A DNA stretch of 64,000 nt from Terfezia claveryi (taxonomy: Eukaryota > Ascomycota > Pezizomycetes > Pezizales > Pezizaceae), in the NCBI GenBank assembly GCA_015179025.1, contig WHUX01000065.1:210130-274129 (forward strand), in the 5' to 3' direction. The notes under the pieces were generated by a model that saw only the letters and a program-made list of their open reading frames with translations, had not been told where the DNA came from and ran no database searches. The position numbers and the translations under genes are program-made. Below, piece by piece: positions 44,363 through 55,508 of this stretch; position 1 is the first letter of the stretch, and every line of letters begins with the position of its first letter.

Positions 44363-46408
44363 CCACCGGTCGACAAGTACACTTTTCAAGTTACAGACAT
44401 CACCGAGGCCTTCTCCAGCAAACCGGCCATACCCTTTGAGTAAAGTTAGCAACATGAATCTCACGCCTCATGTCACAATAGCCAGACCCATGTACACACC
44501 ACCAAATGGAAGACCTTGATTAAGATAGAAGCTTGCAAAACCATTGACAGCAACCATTCCCACATTTCATCTCCCTAACTCTCTGTCAATATGGGCTTGG
44601 TTCTTTCCATACACCGAACCGCCTAAGCCAAAGTTTGCAGAGTTTGCAATTTTGATTGCCTCATCGACATTTTGCACCGGCATCAACACACAAATTGGGG
44701 CGAAGGTCTCGTTTTGTGCAATTTCCATATCCGGAGTAACATCTACAAGAAGTGTAGGCTGGAAGTAGTGGCCCTAGGGAAATTTCAGGTTGGTATATCT
44801 TTTGCTAACCTCTGCGAGGGGTAGTGCAACCAGACTAATCTTTTGCCACCCACGAGGCAACGTGCTCCTTTGCCAACGGCCTCCTTAATTATTCTTTCCA
44901 ATTTATCGAAGCAAGTAGGAGCGATCATGGCTCCCATATGAACTTGATCCTCATCCACTGCTGAGCCCAGCCTTAGTTTTGAAATCCTTAGTTCCAAAAT
45001 ATCGGTCAATTGCTTGTATACCTTTGGCAAGGCAATAATCCGCTCAATCCCAATACAGTTCTGAGATGCACTCTGAAAAAACACCCCATCAGCACACTTT
45101 AAGATTCTTGATGTCATCTAAAATGATTTTTCCGCCTAGCTCAACGCAAAGCGGGACACCTCTGATCAGTATTATTTCCCCATCAGCCTTTTTCAGGAAT
45201 ATAGCACTTGAACGAGGTTAGGGTCATGACAGTGGCCCCTTAACGATACCGATATAAAATTCGGAGGACCAAGCAGTGTTTTCACTACCCTTCACTAATA
45301 AATAGGAAGCGATTCGGACATCATCGACAGAGGCAAGGTAACAGCAGGGGCTACTCTTGGCTCCTTGCTCTTTTTGAGTACACAAAAGGGGCTCGTCATG
45401 ACGAGTACCTAGCAAGACAAACCCCTACTATACCTTTCCTCTATAGGAAAGGTGGCAGGCACCGTCGATGGTTCCAATCGCTTCCAATGAATATTAGAAA
45501 AATACGGCGAACATATACAAACCAATTATGCCATTACCTGCGAAAATTGAACTAACGATCGGCCCCAGAAGATTGTGAAACTACAGCTCCAGCATAATAT
45601 AGTAATGGGAATAATACCAAAAGCCGATGCCTACCGGATAGCTAGATGGAAATTAAGAAAAACCCAAATATATGCTCGAGTAAGGGGTCTTACTTCCAAG
45701 ACATAAGCGCAGCTACAACTCCAAGAGGCTCAAATCGAAATTCTGCTTTTTTATAAACCATCATAAAAGAGGTAGGTCTTTTCTCAGGCCTCAATGCCTT
45801 CTCTCCGTAGTCCAGAAGATATTTGATTTTCTCAGTAGTCACAAGAATTTCTCCCAAGGCGGCATCCACTCGAGTCTTCCCAGAATCAAGACAGGATGCT
45901 TGGACAATTGCATCCTGGTTTGCCAAAATATACCTGTAGTATCCGTTAGAGCTCGAACTACATCCCCTCCAATGTCATAGAGCCACAAACCCTTGAAGTG
46001 TCCTTAGAACCTTTCTTCGCTCATTGAATGATGTCCGAGCCCATGATGCTTGGGCCTTAGCGGCCTTCACGATAGCAGCATCAATATCGGCACATGAAGC
46101 TGGACGGACAAACCAAAAAATTTTCCGCTAGCAGGACAATAGCATTGAATGGCATTGCTGCCAGGAGCCTTTCCAAAGAGTCAGCCAAGCTCAGTCCAGG
46201 GCTACGCTGTACCAAACCTTTATCGACGGGTTTTCGAGCACTTTCCCTTCCCAACCCCGGGCACTTTGTATGGTACTCCAGCCCACTTGCTTGCTCGTAC
46301 ATTGGATATGACCACTGTGGCGACAACAATTGCAGCAACAGAGACGGCAATGGTGCTCGAATGCTCTGCTAGAGCTTCAAGGATTGCGACATGAATTCCT
46401 CCGGCCAT
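44363..46408 (-). pseudogene. Aldehyde dehydrogenase pseudogene (Msc7-type, membrane-anchored)
   Basis: It starts at ATG 46408 with a membrane segment (STIAVSVAAIVVATVVISNV), as in the fungal Msc7/YHR039C group of ALDHs. Ordered fragments follow in changing frames: IQCYCPASGKFFG, DIDAAIVKAAKAQASWARTS, ASCLDSGKTRVDAALGEILV, FHNLLGPIVSSIFAGNGII, VKGSENTAWSSEFY, LCVELGGK, QSASQNCIGIERIIALPKVY (catalytic Cys), YFQPTLLVDVTPDMEIAQNE, QGLPFGGV and GYGRFAGEGLGDVCN. About 40 residues before LCVELGG and the D-P-A after GGK are gone, and in-frame stops occur (for example before NVGMVAVNGF). Some frame changes may be introns, but the deletions make it non-functional. The end lies only ~40 bp from the DNA-transposon terminus. 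Confidence 0.82.
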
Positions 46409-47459
46409 AGTGGGTGGTGTTGGTTCAGACCAGGCTGTAGAACGCCACAGTATCCCGTACCGTACCGGTCGTCCAGTTGCTATGCAGAGGCAACAGGTGT
46501 AACGGTGCTCAATTGTTGACTACTAAATTACATATATGTACAGTACATACGCCGATCCTTACCGCCATTGCTCATGTGTAGCCCTGGTCTTGCTAGTCTG
46601 TTTGGCACTGGTCTTGCGATTAAGCTTAGCTGGATCTCCTAACCAGGCCCTTACCCTCACATCACCTAGTATCATTCTCACTTCAGTAACACCGACAGCT
46701 TTGCTCTGAACCATTTGTATGATTGGTATCATTTACTCTACAAAAGCTAGCAGCGTACACCAATCTGAATACCTTAATCCAGTGTTCTCAGCAAGCATGT
46801 TCCTTGTATCACAATGTGACATACAAACGAAAGAAGACGAAAAATATTGAAGTCACAGCCTCAACCTGACTGAGCCTTGTAGTTGTACGCCTGAATCATT
46901 AGGTTTTCATGTTGACTCCCGATGAGATATTGCAAACGACTGTGTGTATCTTTATACCCCAGATCCTTAATGGTTTTATTCTGTGGGATATCGAGTCTAA
47001 TGATGGTGCAAGTCCCCGGGTCCCCTTACCTAGGGCAAGGAACCGGAGGCCTCAGTATTTTTTGCAATTGAGCCCTCAGCAGTTCTACCAGAAAGAATCT
47101 AGCTTGCAACACGTCCTTCACCCATATAATGACCTACGTCTATAGCAGTCCGACCAACCTTATTCAATCACAAGGCACCGCAAATCATCTAGTGTTTGCC
47201 CATAGCGAGTGATCAAATCTATAACACCATTGGTATTGAAGTGTTCAGTGGGAATCAGAAGGGAGAATCGGCTTTCAGGATATAATTGCATACGAATCAC
47301 CTCACTCACAATACGCCCTGCTACTAATTGTAAAGTCCTAGGGCGCAAAAGTACGCTTGAGTGGTCTGTGATGACGGATCAATCACATTTGCGGACGAGA
47401 GTGCCAGCTACTCTAAATCGGCTAGACTTGAAGGACTCGTTTCTGCACTGGTTATTAAA
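46409..47459. other. Intergenic, about 1 kb
   Basis: No supported gene. A one-mismatch copy of the dispersed 15-mer lies at 46594-46608. Confidence 0.45.
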
Positions 47460-49700
47460 TCGAACATCAAGAAGCGGAAAGAGTACGTCAAGTCAGCAAG
47501 ACAGTGAATATGGCCAGTATCCAGATGCTCCGGTCTTTACTATGACACCTTCTCCAAATACACACCCGTTACTCACCAAGCCTTTTCCAAGGGATGAGTT
47601 CCTAGGAAGAGCGGGCATCACAGCAGATATTCCTAGATTAGGGTGGAGAAAAGGTGCAGGGCCCCTGACTCAGCACTATTCCAGTTGGCACTCCCATTTA
47701 TCACCGAATATTACGGAGTCGAAGAGCATGATAGGCCAAGAGACGATATCCAGCAAATTTTCGAGAGAAGATGGCATTCTCGAATGGGACTTCTTCGTCA
47801 AATGCTATTCCGAGGCATGTGTGTAATAAAACACTCATATAGCGAGTGCGAATACTGACGTTGTGAACTCTCAACATCACAGGGCCGGTTTAATCTTCCA
47901 ATCCTCCAGAACCCCCTTACAGAGGCCCCAGCTCCAGTACTTTTCAGCTCCAATTCCGATTGACGAGGCTGCTCGCCTGAAGGTAATTAACACTGTCATC
48001 TGTAACATTGTTCTTACAGGAATTCTAAGTATTCTACAGGCTGTGAAATCGTGCAATTTACCTCTAACTATACACGCCATTGAGAAATGCCACCGATTAG
48101 TGGTGCTTGCAAAGAAAGTATTCCTAACGAGAATGGGGCTTTTAGCCTGATTGACGAAAATCATGAAATATTTAAGGTCGAGGATTTCATAGGGAGGTAT
48201 ATTTTTCTCGAGCGCAGGCAGCTAAAGTAAGAAGATTGAAATTAATTCAACATCGTTTCCAGATCCGACATCAGCAGGCATCTAAGCATTGGTGCACATA
48301 TTCTACTTTCAAGCGAGCCAATCATCGTTCTTGACACTTTGAAGGTCAGCAATTATTTTCTTATGCCTTTTCTGTCGGCTCACAAATAGTAGGATTGGCG
48401 ATTTCAAGGGAATCCAATTGTGACAGGGGCTCCTTGGTACGATTCTATGCAGGGGCTCCTATAGTTACCTCGAATGGTGAGATTGTTGGCGTCTTCGCGT
48501 ATTTGATACACAGCCTAGGGAAAGCTTCACAATGGCCAACCGAAGGAAGTTGATGGACTTTGCCCGACTTGTCATGGTTGAGCTTGAGCTCATGATGGAT
48601 GAGAAGGATACGATGAGCAGACCTAGGCCATTATGCTTTTTGCGAGACAGCAAGGTCACTACACCCGCTCTTCCATCCAAAGAAGAAAGAGAGGCAGTGA
48701 GGGCGAGATTACTCCAGAGCATGGAATCAGATGCAGAAATGACCAAGAGAAAACACTCTACTTTAATTGGCAGGAGCCATCAGGATGTCCTGGCGGCTAC
48801 CAGAGCAGCTCAAAGTGGAGGATACACAAACTGCAGAACAACAACATTGACCTTACCTGGCCCAGCAATCACACGCCCGGTATGAACTATCTGGTATGGG
48901 CAATACGGGAAAAAACTCGGCCAATTTTTCTTTATCGTTGGGTGCTATGGCCACCAATCTCCTCCATCTACTCCTGGACTCCATTCATCTTGCACAGCTC
49001 AAATGACCCTAAATAGGGCGGAGACACGCCCAGCTACCCCTTCTTCCACTAAGAAGGCTCTTCATCGCGGAAATTATCATTCAAGTCTAGATACGGTTTA
49101 TAAAGCTAAGATTAGTAACAGAACGTCACCAAAGTTGGACATATCTTCAGGGTATTGTCACCTAAAACATATGACGAGGCATCGTTTGCTACATCAATTA
49201 TCTCGCATTCTCTTGGTTTCGACTTGGTTTATCTACTTAGGGTGTGCCCAATCCGGTCTGATATATGTGACAGTGAGCTTTCAGGTCATAGACTTCACAC
49301 TCAAATTCTTGCCTCTCATGCATGCCTAAACCGGAGCCTGCCTTCAATGGCACAATCCACCTCCAGGCTCTACGCAGCGATGGCGGGCTGGCATACTCAA
49401 ATCAAAACAAAGTACCAAAAGACGAAGGATGTGGATACCAAACTGGGGTTTTGCTGCCATTGCATAGGGAACACGAGGATTTTGATTGGTATGAAGGCGG
49501 TGGTGGTGCAGATACGCTATCTCTCTCGCCATTGCATGGAATTGTGACCAAGAGTCCCCTTTGTAGGAGGGGCATTGTATTATGCGGGTTCACATGGGCA
49601 GTGGGCGAATCATCGTCGTTCAGTTCGGAGAAGGTGAGACTTTTCAGGGAATTTGGGAAGGCGCTGTGGGATACACTCTCCCAAAGGGAGGCGTGAGGCC
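47460..49700 (+). pseudogene. Broken GAF-domain protein gene
   Basis: Ordered pieces of a GAF-type sensor protein occur in different frames on the + strand: SAPIPIDEAARLKVINT (~47,945-47,995), SLIDENHEIFKVEDFIG (~48,140-48,195), LSIGAHILLSSEPIIVLDTL (~48,280-48,343), DWRFQGNPIVTGAPW (~48,394-48,438), RFYAGAPIVTSNGEIVGVFA (~48,439-48,500) and MANRRKLMDFARLVMVELEL (48,532-48,591). Downstream are YDEASFATSIISHSLGFDLV (~49,167-49,230) and SEKVRLFREFGKALWDTLSQ (~49,625-49,685), perhaps a second sensor module. RFYAGAP is the conserved strand of GAF domains found next to fungal histidine kinases. At least the join before RFYAGAP needs a one-base repair, so it is called a pseudogene. No kinase domain follows in the window. 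Confidence 0.6.
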
Positions 49701-50387
49701 ATGGGCAGGAGAACACTGCGACGGTCTTTCAAGCTCTTTTGCCTCTCTTACCTGTTTGCGGGCGGCCGTTTTGTATTATTTGATGCTTCTTGGAGATGCA
49801 TACATTATGGATGAAGTTAATACAGTTGTTTGTTTGGCCGCCTCGACAACAGCCAAGGCCACAGTGCTTGTCCCTTCATGGTGAGACATGCCTCGGCTTC
49901 GCATACCTCAATGAAAGCCTAACCCCATCGAGGGTGCTGTACTGCACGGCTTTACTGCTTCAGGCATGAGACTACTGCTTCATCGCATTAACTGCCCCAC
50001 ATACATACATATACCCTATCACCACCCCCGTGGTGCTATACGATAGTCTTAATCGTAGCCCTATCCGCAGGGCTTCACCTTTAGCTTACAGGTCGCTCCA
50101 GACCTGCATTTTTCCAGAAGCCGACTTCTTATACAGCGCAGTGGACAATTTTACGTTAACCAAGCCCAGCTCCTTGAGCTACTGTGCAGTGCGCGACCCA
50201 GGCCCCTGGTAGGCAGGAATTTCTTATCAACCAGCCAGGCAACAGGGCTACCAACAATTTCGAAATTACTCTTGTCCAATTAGAATCGAGGCCTGTTGTC
50301 AGCTCTCTTACTCTGTAACACGCTTCTGGACCCCCCTTCTCAGGACACTCGTTACCAACAGTGTACACCGCCCTAAGAACCACTTCC
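49701..50387. other. Intergenic, about 0.7 kb
   Basis: Flank of the GAF relic and promoter region of the Zn2Cys6 regulator; no other feature seen. Confidence 0.45.
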
Positions 50388-53122
50388 ATGTCCTCCACAT
50401 CCCCCAGTATCCCTGGGCAATGGCCAGACCACGGTTCTTTCCGAGTAGAGAAAAAGAAAAGGAACCGTATTCCCGTGAGTTGCGGGCCTTGCAGGAATCG
50501 AAAGTATGCATACCCTCTTGTGAAAGAAACTCATGACACTGAGCACTGAAATTCGGTAATATTCTTAGATTGAGATGTAATCGCCACACCCCTTGCGAGA
50601 ACTGTATAAAGCGAAATGACGTGGAATCCTGCTCCTACGCATCAAGCTGCGGTCGTCGCCGGAAGTTACAGGCGTCTGGCTCTTTCGGAAGCTCAGATGA
50701 GATGCAATCGCGGATCGACCGCTTGGAGAGCCTTGTGCTTTCTTTGATGCACAGTAAACAGGAGCATTCTTTCAGTGGTAGTGAATCTTCTGTGAGGTAT
50801 TCGAGTGTAGGACGCGGCACAAAATCCTCCCACGTCTTGAACGAAGGGGGCGATGGCGACGAGTATGAGTATGAGGACCATGCTATGGTTACTGATACGG
50901 TGACTAAAGAGGACGGGATAAAGTCGGACTCTGATTCACAGGTGGAAGAAGTGAGGCATGCCCTTGGTGTCATGCAGGTGGGAAAGGGACTTAGTTACTT
51001 CCGGGGGGAGACACACATCAATACCATTCTACAAGAGGTACGTTTAATGGGTGCCACAGTTGGGCTTATACCTAAAGGTTGTGTAGATATCAGAGATCAA
51101 GGCCTTCTACCAGCAAACGAAGGACAATAAAGCTCTCAACGCTGCTGATCATGCAGAAACATTCCCATTTGCCGCTGGGGCCAGACTTTCAAAAGAAGAG
51201 CTCATTGAATTAATACCACCAAAGTCGGTTACGGACTGTGTGGTAGATAACTATTTTGTCTGGCATGATCCACTTTTTCGTGAGTTTACTTACAGGCACA
51301 TAATACGATTGGTTATGATTTGCTAATCTTAACGATAGATGTTATACATAAGCCCGGATTTTCCGAGAGGTTTGTAAATCCGTAAGGCAGGTACCAAATA
51401 GTGAGCTTATATGATTTGATAATAGTACGACGAGTTTTGGAGGAACCCGCAATCCGCAGATCCATTATGGCTGGCTTTGCTATTTATCACAATGCATCAG
51501 TCATGGAAACTATTTGCTTTCTCGGGGAATGGCCCAGCTGAGTATCAAAGCCAGGCAACCGAAATAGCGAACGAATACCGACATGCATCTGAAGCGGCTC
51601 TTATTGTTGGAGAATTCACCAAAAAGAAGTCCTACCACTATAATTCACTTAGGACACTTTATCTTATGTGTGCCTCTGGTAGCTATGGACCTGATCATAC
51701 ATGGCTTCTAATGGGATGGGTGGTCAGAATAGCGATGGTCATGGGCTTACATCGAGATGGGGAGCAGTATGGGCTCCCACCTTTTGAGATTGAGATTCGC
51801 AGACGATTGTGGACATCATTGCTCTGTATGGATTATGTATACTCCATACAAATAGGGCTACCGTCCATGATACGAAACATGGACTTCGATACTAAAGTAC
51901 CCAACAACTTTGAAGATGACGAACTCACTGAGGATCTTAAGGAAATGCCTACTCCCCACGGCTTCGAAAGGAGGACAGATATCACGTACCTAATCTTTAA
52001 GGTCGGACTAATTCGAACTTATGGAGAAATCGTGGCGCATGCCAATGCCATTGGACCCCGGCCTTCCTACGACGAAGTAAGGAAGTTCGACGCAGAGCTC
52101 CGGAATACCTTTGCTTGTCTTCCTGACCACTTCCGATTGCTGAAGCCACTGGACGGCACAAACAACTCCGGAAGCTACACAGCCAATATTGCTTGAATTC
52201 CTATATCACAAGGCAATTGTAACCCTCCATCGTCCCTATGCCTCCAGAGCCCGAGCAAATCCGAAGTACAATTACAGCCGAAAGGAATTGATTGCTTCCT
52301 GTATAGCTATGATGAATCACCAGTTCTCTATGCGTGAGTTCGACGATGCAAGGCTGAAGTTGATCAGGCTGATTACCTGCGGCATTGCATCATATGATTT
52401 CGCGCATGCGGCTATTAGTCTATGTGTTGATGTGTGGGAGTGCCTGAAGGCAGGAGAGTTGGAAGCGCAACCTCAGGTTGGGGAGGTCAATCCAAGGACT
52501 ATCATTGAAGTTCTTGAAAGGGCCAGGTCACATTACAATCCCGAGAAAAGTCGAGCCGATCCGAATAGTCAGAAGGCGCATGATATAATATGTACCGTTT
52601 TGGATAAGGTGCAGTCTTTGAGTAGGATGAGGACAAAACCACAGGATCAGCGGGCCTTTCCTAAGACCGAATATGCCGCACTGGAGACTAGTCCAGGAGC
52701 CGCTACACCAGAAACACCACTTTCAATGGGCTCCACACAATTGGAGACCCCACAGGAAGGTACTCCAAGGAAGGAGAAACTGGATTATAATGATTCTCAT
52801 ATGACTCCAGTGAAGAGTGAAGATGGGGTAGGTTTTTTTTCTAATAGCGCGTTGTATAATCCTGCTTCACCACCCCAATCTGAAAATGCAGCATCCCCTT
52901 TCTCGATGACAGGGTTTTTTAATACCCAAGAAATCCCAGGAAACCTTAATTGGGTCAGTATTCCTTGGAAATCCGCTCAACTCATTCTGTTTATTGCTAA
53001 CGAAATCACAGGTCGAATGGGACAACTTCATGCAGGGTATCAATCTTGATCCCATTGCGCCAAACAGCGAGTGGTGGCAGAGTATACCTTTTCCCCCACA
53101 ATTACACAATTCGCACGAGTAA
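50388..53122 (+). CDS. Zn2Cys6 transcription factor with fungal_trans domain; one internal frameshift
   Basis: Model join(50388..50503, 50569..51037, 51087..51279, 51339..51373, 51426..52953, 53012..53122) with one break. Splicing after RNRK gives a perfect zinc cluster, CGPCRNRKLRC..CENC..C, spaced C-x2-C-x6-C-x5-C-x2-C-x8-C (residues ~32-60). A linker coiled coil (DEMQSRIDRLESLVLSLMHS) follows. The fungal_trans domain includes YDEFWRNPQSADPLWLALLF, WVVRIAMVMGLHRDG, IRRRLWTSLLCMDYVYSIQI and LYHKAIVTLHRPYASRA. The tail ends VEWDNFMQGINLDP..EWWQSIPF. Near 52,187 (CCAATATTGCTTGAATTC) the frame shifts by +1 (or -2) with no possible intron. Downstream sequence is well conserved, so this is a young lesion or a sequence error. 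Targets are unknown. Confidence 0.82.
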
Positions 53123-53637
53123 TTGGGGAGTGGTCGCACATTTACAGTGGGAAACCAAGTGGAGAAATATGTCTGTCTAGTTTAGCGTGAGGCTACCACT
53201 GGAGTTTCTTCTGGTTACTTTTTGTGTTCATACCGACTTACTGTGGCATGGCGCGGGAATTTGGGAGTCAAATTGGCTGTTTGGTAATTGGTAATTGGTA
53301 TTTATTCCTTTGCTAGCGGTATATCCTTGTACAATATATTCGTAGGCAATAATTGGGCTCTGCTATCTCAAGATGTTCAAGTTCGCATATACCAACGAGC
53401 CTGGCTCGGGTGGCAAGGCACTATCTTATCCTCACATGGCCGCTACCAGTAGCCGGGCTGACTAAGAGAACTGGCCCACAGAAAAAAAAAACTTGGAGAC
53501 CTGTTTGAAATTTCTCTAACTTCAAACCCTCAGCCATAAACACCTATTCTCGCATTCCCCCGAACACCATTTACTTTTCTTCACGTACTCGCAGCTATCC
53601 TTCACTAGTCTCAATTCTTTCTCAATTGTTGTGCAAA
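53123..53637. other. Intergenic, about 0.5 kb
   Basis: Between two plus-strand genes. Pyrimidine-rich stretches just before 53,638 fit a fungal promoter/transcription start. Confidence 0.45.
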
Positions 53638-54621
53638 ATGTAAGTTTCTGCGCAGGGACAGTTTCAATATTCCTAACTTACCACTGTTCTACTCAGGTTC
53701 TCTCTCCGTATCGCTGCTCGCTCTACAAGATTGACTGCCGCCGTCCCTTCGGTGTCAAAATCCAAAGTGCTCTCGCGTCCGATGTGTCTCTTCAGTGACC
53801 CGTCCCCCGCCTATCAACACCCACCTTTTTCGGGGTTTCTCAGAAGAGGAATTACATTGACGAGGCTCTTCAATCAGGTCCCTCGGATGGTATGCGAATG
53901 TCGCAGAAGCACAGGGGGCCAGACGGTGGGCCATTACAACCTACCGAGACTCTTTACGTCGGTAACATGCAGTTCGATACCACTGAAGAGGACCTTCAAG
54001 AGTACTTCAGCCCTTTGGGAGAGAGATCAAGGGTGTTAAGATCATTCACGATATGAGGGGATTGTCGAAGGGGTAAACTTCTTTCTAGGGGATACTTACT
54101 TTGTTACTAAGAGCTAACTCTATTAACAGTTTCGGATATGTTCAGTTCGCCGATTTGGCCGCTGCCACCAGGGCTTGTGAACAAATGAACAATACGGTCT
54201 TCAATGGAAGGCGCCTCAATGTTCAGTACCTTGCTAAGCCACAGAACAATAAGATGGGACCAAACCCACCATCCAAGACCTTGTTCATCGGAAATATGAA
54301 CTACGAGATGACTGATGAGGACATCAACGAACTGTTCAAGGATATTAGGAATTGCCTCGATGTTAGGGTTGCTATGGACAGGTTCGTCCACAAGAGTTGC
54401 TGTATATCTCAATCATAAGAAATGCTAATTCTGATTCCAACAGGCGAACTGGTCAGCCACGGGGCTTCGCTCATGCCGACTTCGCTGATGTCGAGTCTGC
54501 TGTTGCTGCAAGGGAGAAGCTTCTGGGAAGGATCTTCTTCGGCCGTGCCCTTAGGGTAGACTACTCCGCCTCCGACCGTGCCAACGACCGCGCCGGTAAT
54601 TCCGAAGATTCACAGCAGTAA
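53638..54621 (+). CDS. Two-RRM RNA-binding protein, possibly mitochondrial; frame breaks in RRM1
   Basis: The likely start codon is split by an intron: AT at 53638-53639, intron 53640..53696 (GTAAGT...ACTCAG), then G TTC TCT, giving MFSLRIAARSTRLTAAVPSV, a basic mitochondrial-type N-terminus. RRM1 begins ETLYVGNMQFDTTEEDLQEY (RNP2) and continues, after splicing at 54073..54129, with GFGYVQFADLAAATRA (RNP1). RRM2 has KTLFIGNMNYEMTDEDINEL and, after the 54382..54443 intron, RGFAHADFADVESAV. The frame changes between the N-terminus and RRM1 (perhaps an unrecognised intron). It breaks again inside RRM1, where GAGAGAGA near 54,019-54,026 has two extra bases relative to the expected E-I-K-G-V-K. 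The gene is either a recent pseudogene or carries a sequence error. Confidence 0.72.
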
Positions 54622-55508
54622 GGAATTTGGCCAATTCGGGGCTTGAGCATGTGTATTGTATATAGACGTAATGGCTGAGTACCAGGAGAAAGCGGGACTG
54701 TGTGGATTGGGTGGTACATCATAATGTGTTATTGTTCTCAATGAAACGGGTTCTGGTTTACTGGATGAATGGGGGAAAGGTGAAAAGTTGGTTTTGTTTC
54801 GGTTGGGCTTTCTCCATCTCTCTTCACACACATGTATAGGTACAGCTCGTTTCGTCAAATTGGCCCTCTTCGCTTTTGCCATCTGTATGATGGGAGCTCA
54901 TTCCATGATTTTTCTCAAATTCTTTCCTTTTCTTTTTTTTCCATATACACACTAGACCGAGAGGCTTCAGCTGCAACTCCACTCCAAAATGTCACGACAT
55001 AGCCACGGCCTGACCGTCACACAGCTTGAGGTATAGTGATTGCGATTTATTATGCTATAGTAGCTAGTATGTGAATTAAATCCCAAAATTTCCAGCGATG
55101 CGCTGCTTCCGCCGTCCCCTTAAAGAGTGAAATCCGATGAAAAGAAAACGGATAAGTAGCGGAAACATCCTTTGACGTGCTGATTGATTGGTAAATGTGT
55201 TCTGCACCTCTCAGCCCAAGAATGGTGGAAAGAAGCGAAGATGCTTACAGCCGAAGATTTGTCAGCCGGGCTGTGATTGGACCAGCAAGACGACGGTCAA
55301 CCTCGGGATCCCCGTGGCAAACGCCAGGGGCTACCAACCTCAGAAACAAAACTCCACAATCAGCAGCCCCCATAATATATCCCAACTTCTTCCCTCAACT
55401 GAAGCTACGGGCGAAGGACGAGTATCTACGGCCACCAAACTTTCAGCTAGCATTATAAAATTGATCTGGTGATCTTAATAGAAGGAATATCAATATACGC
55501 AATCCGAC
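54622..55508. other. Intergenic, about 0.9 kb
   Basis: 3' flank of the RRM gene and promoter of PEX5. Two overlapping open frames at ~55,190-55,470 have no family resemblance. Confidence 0.5.
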
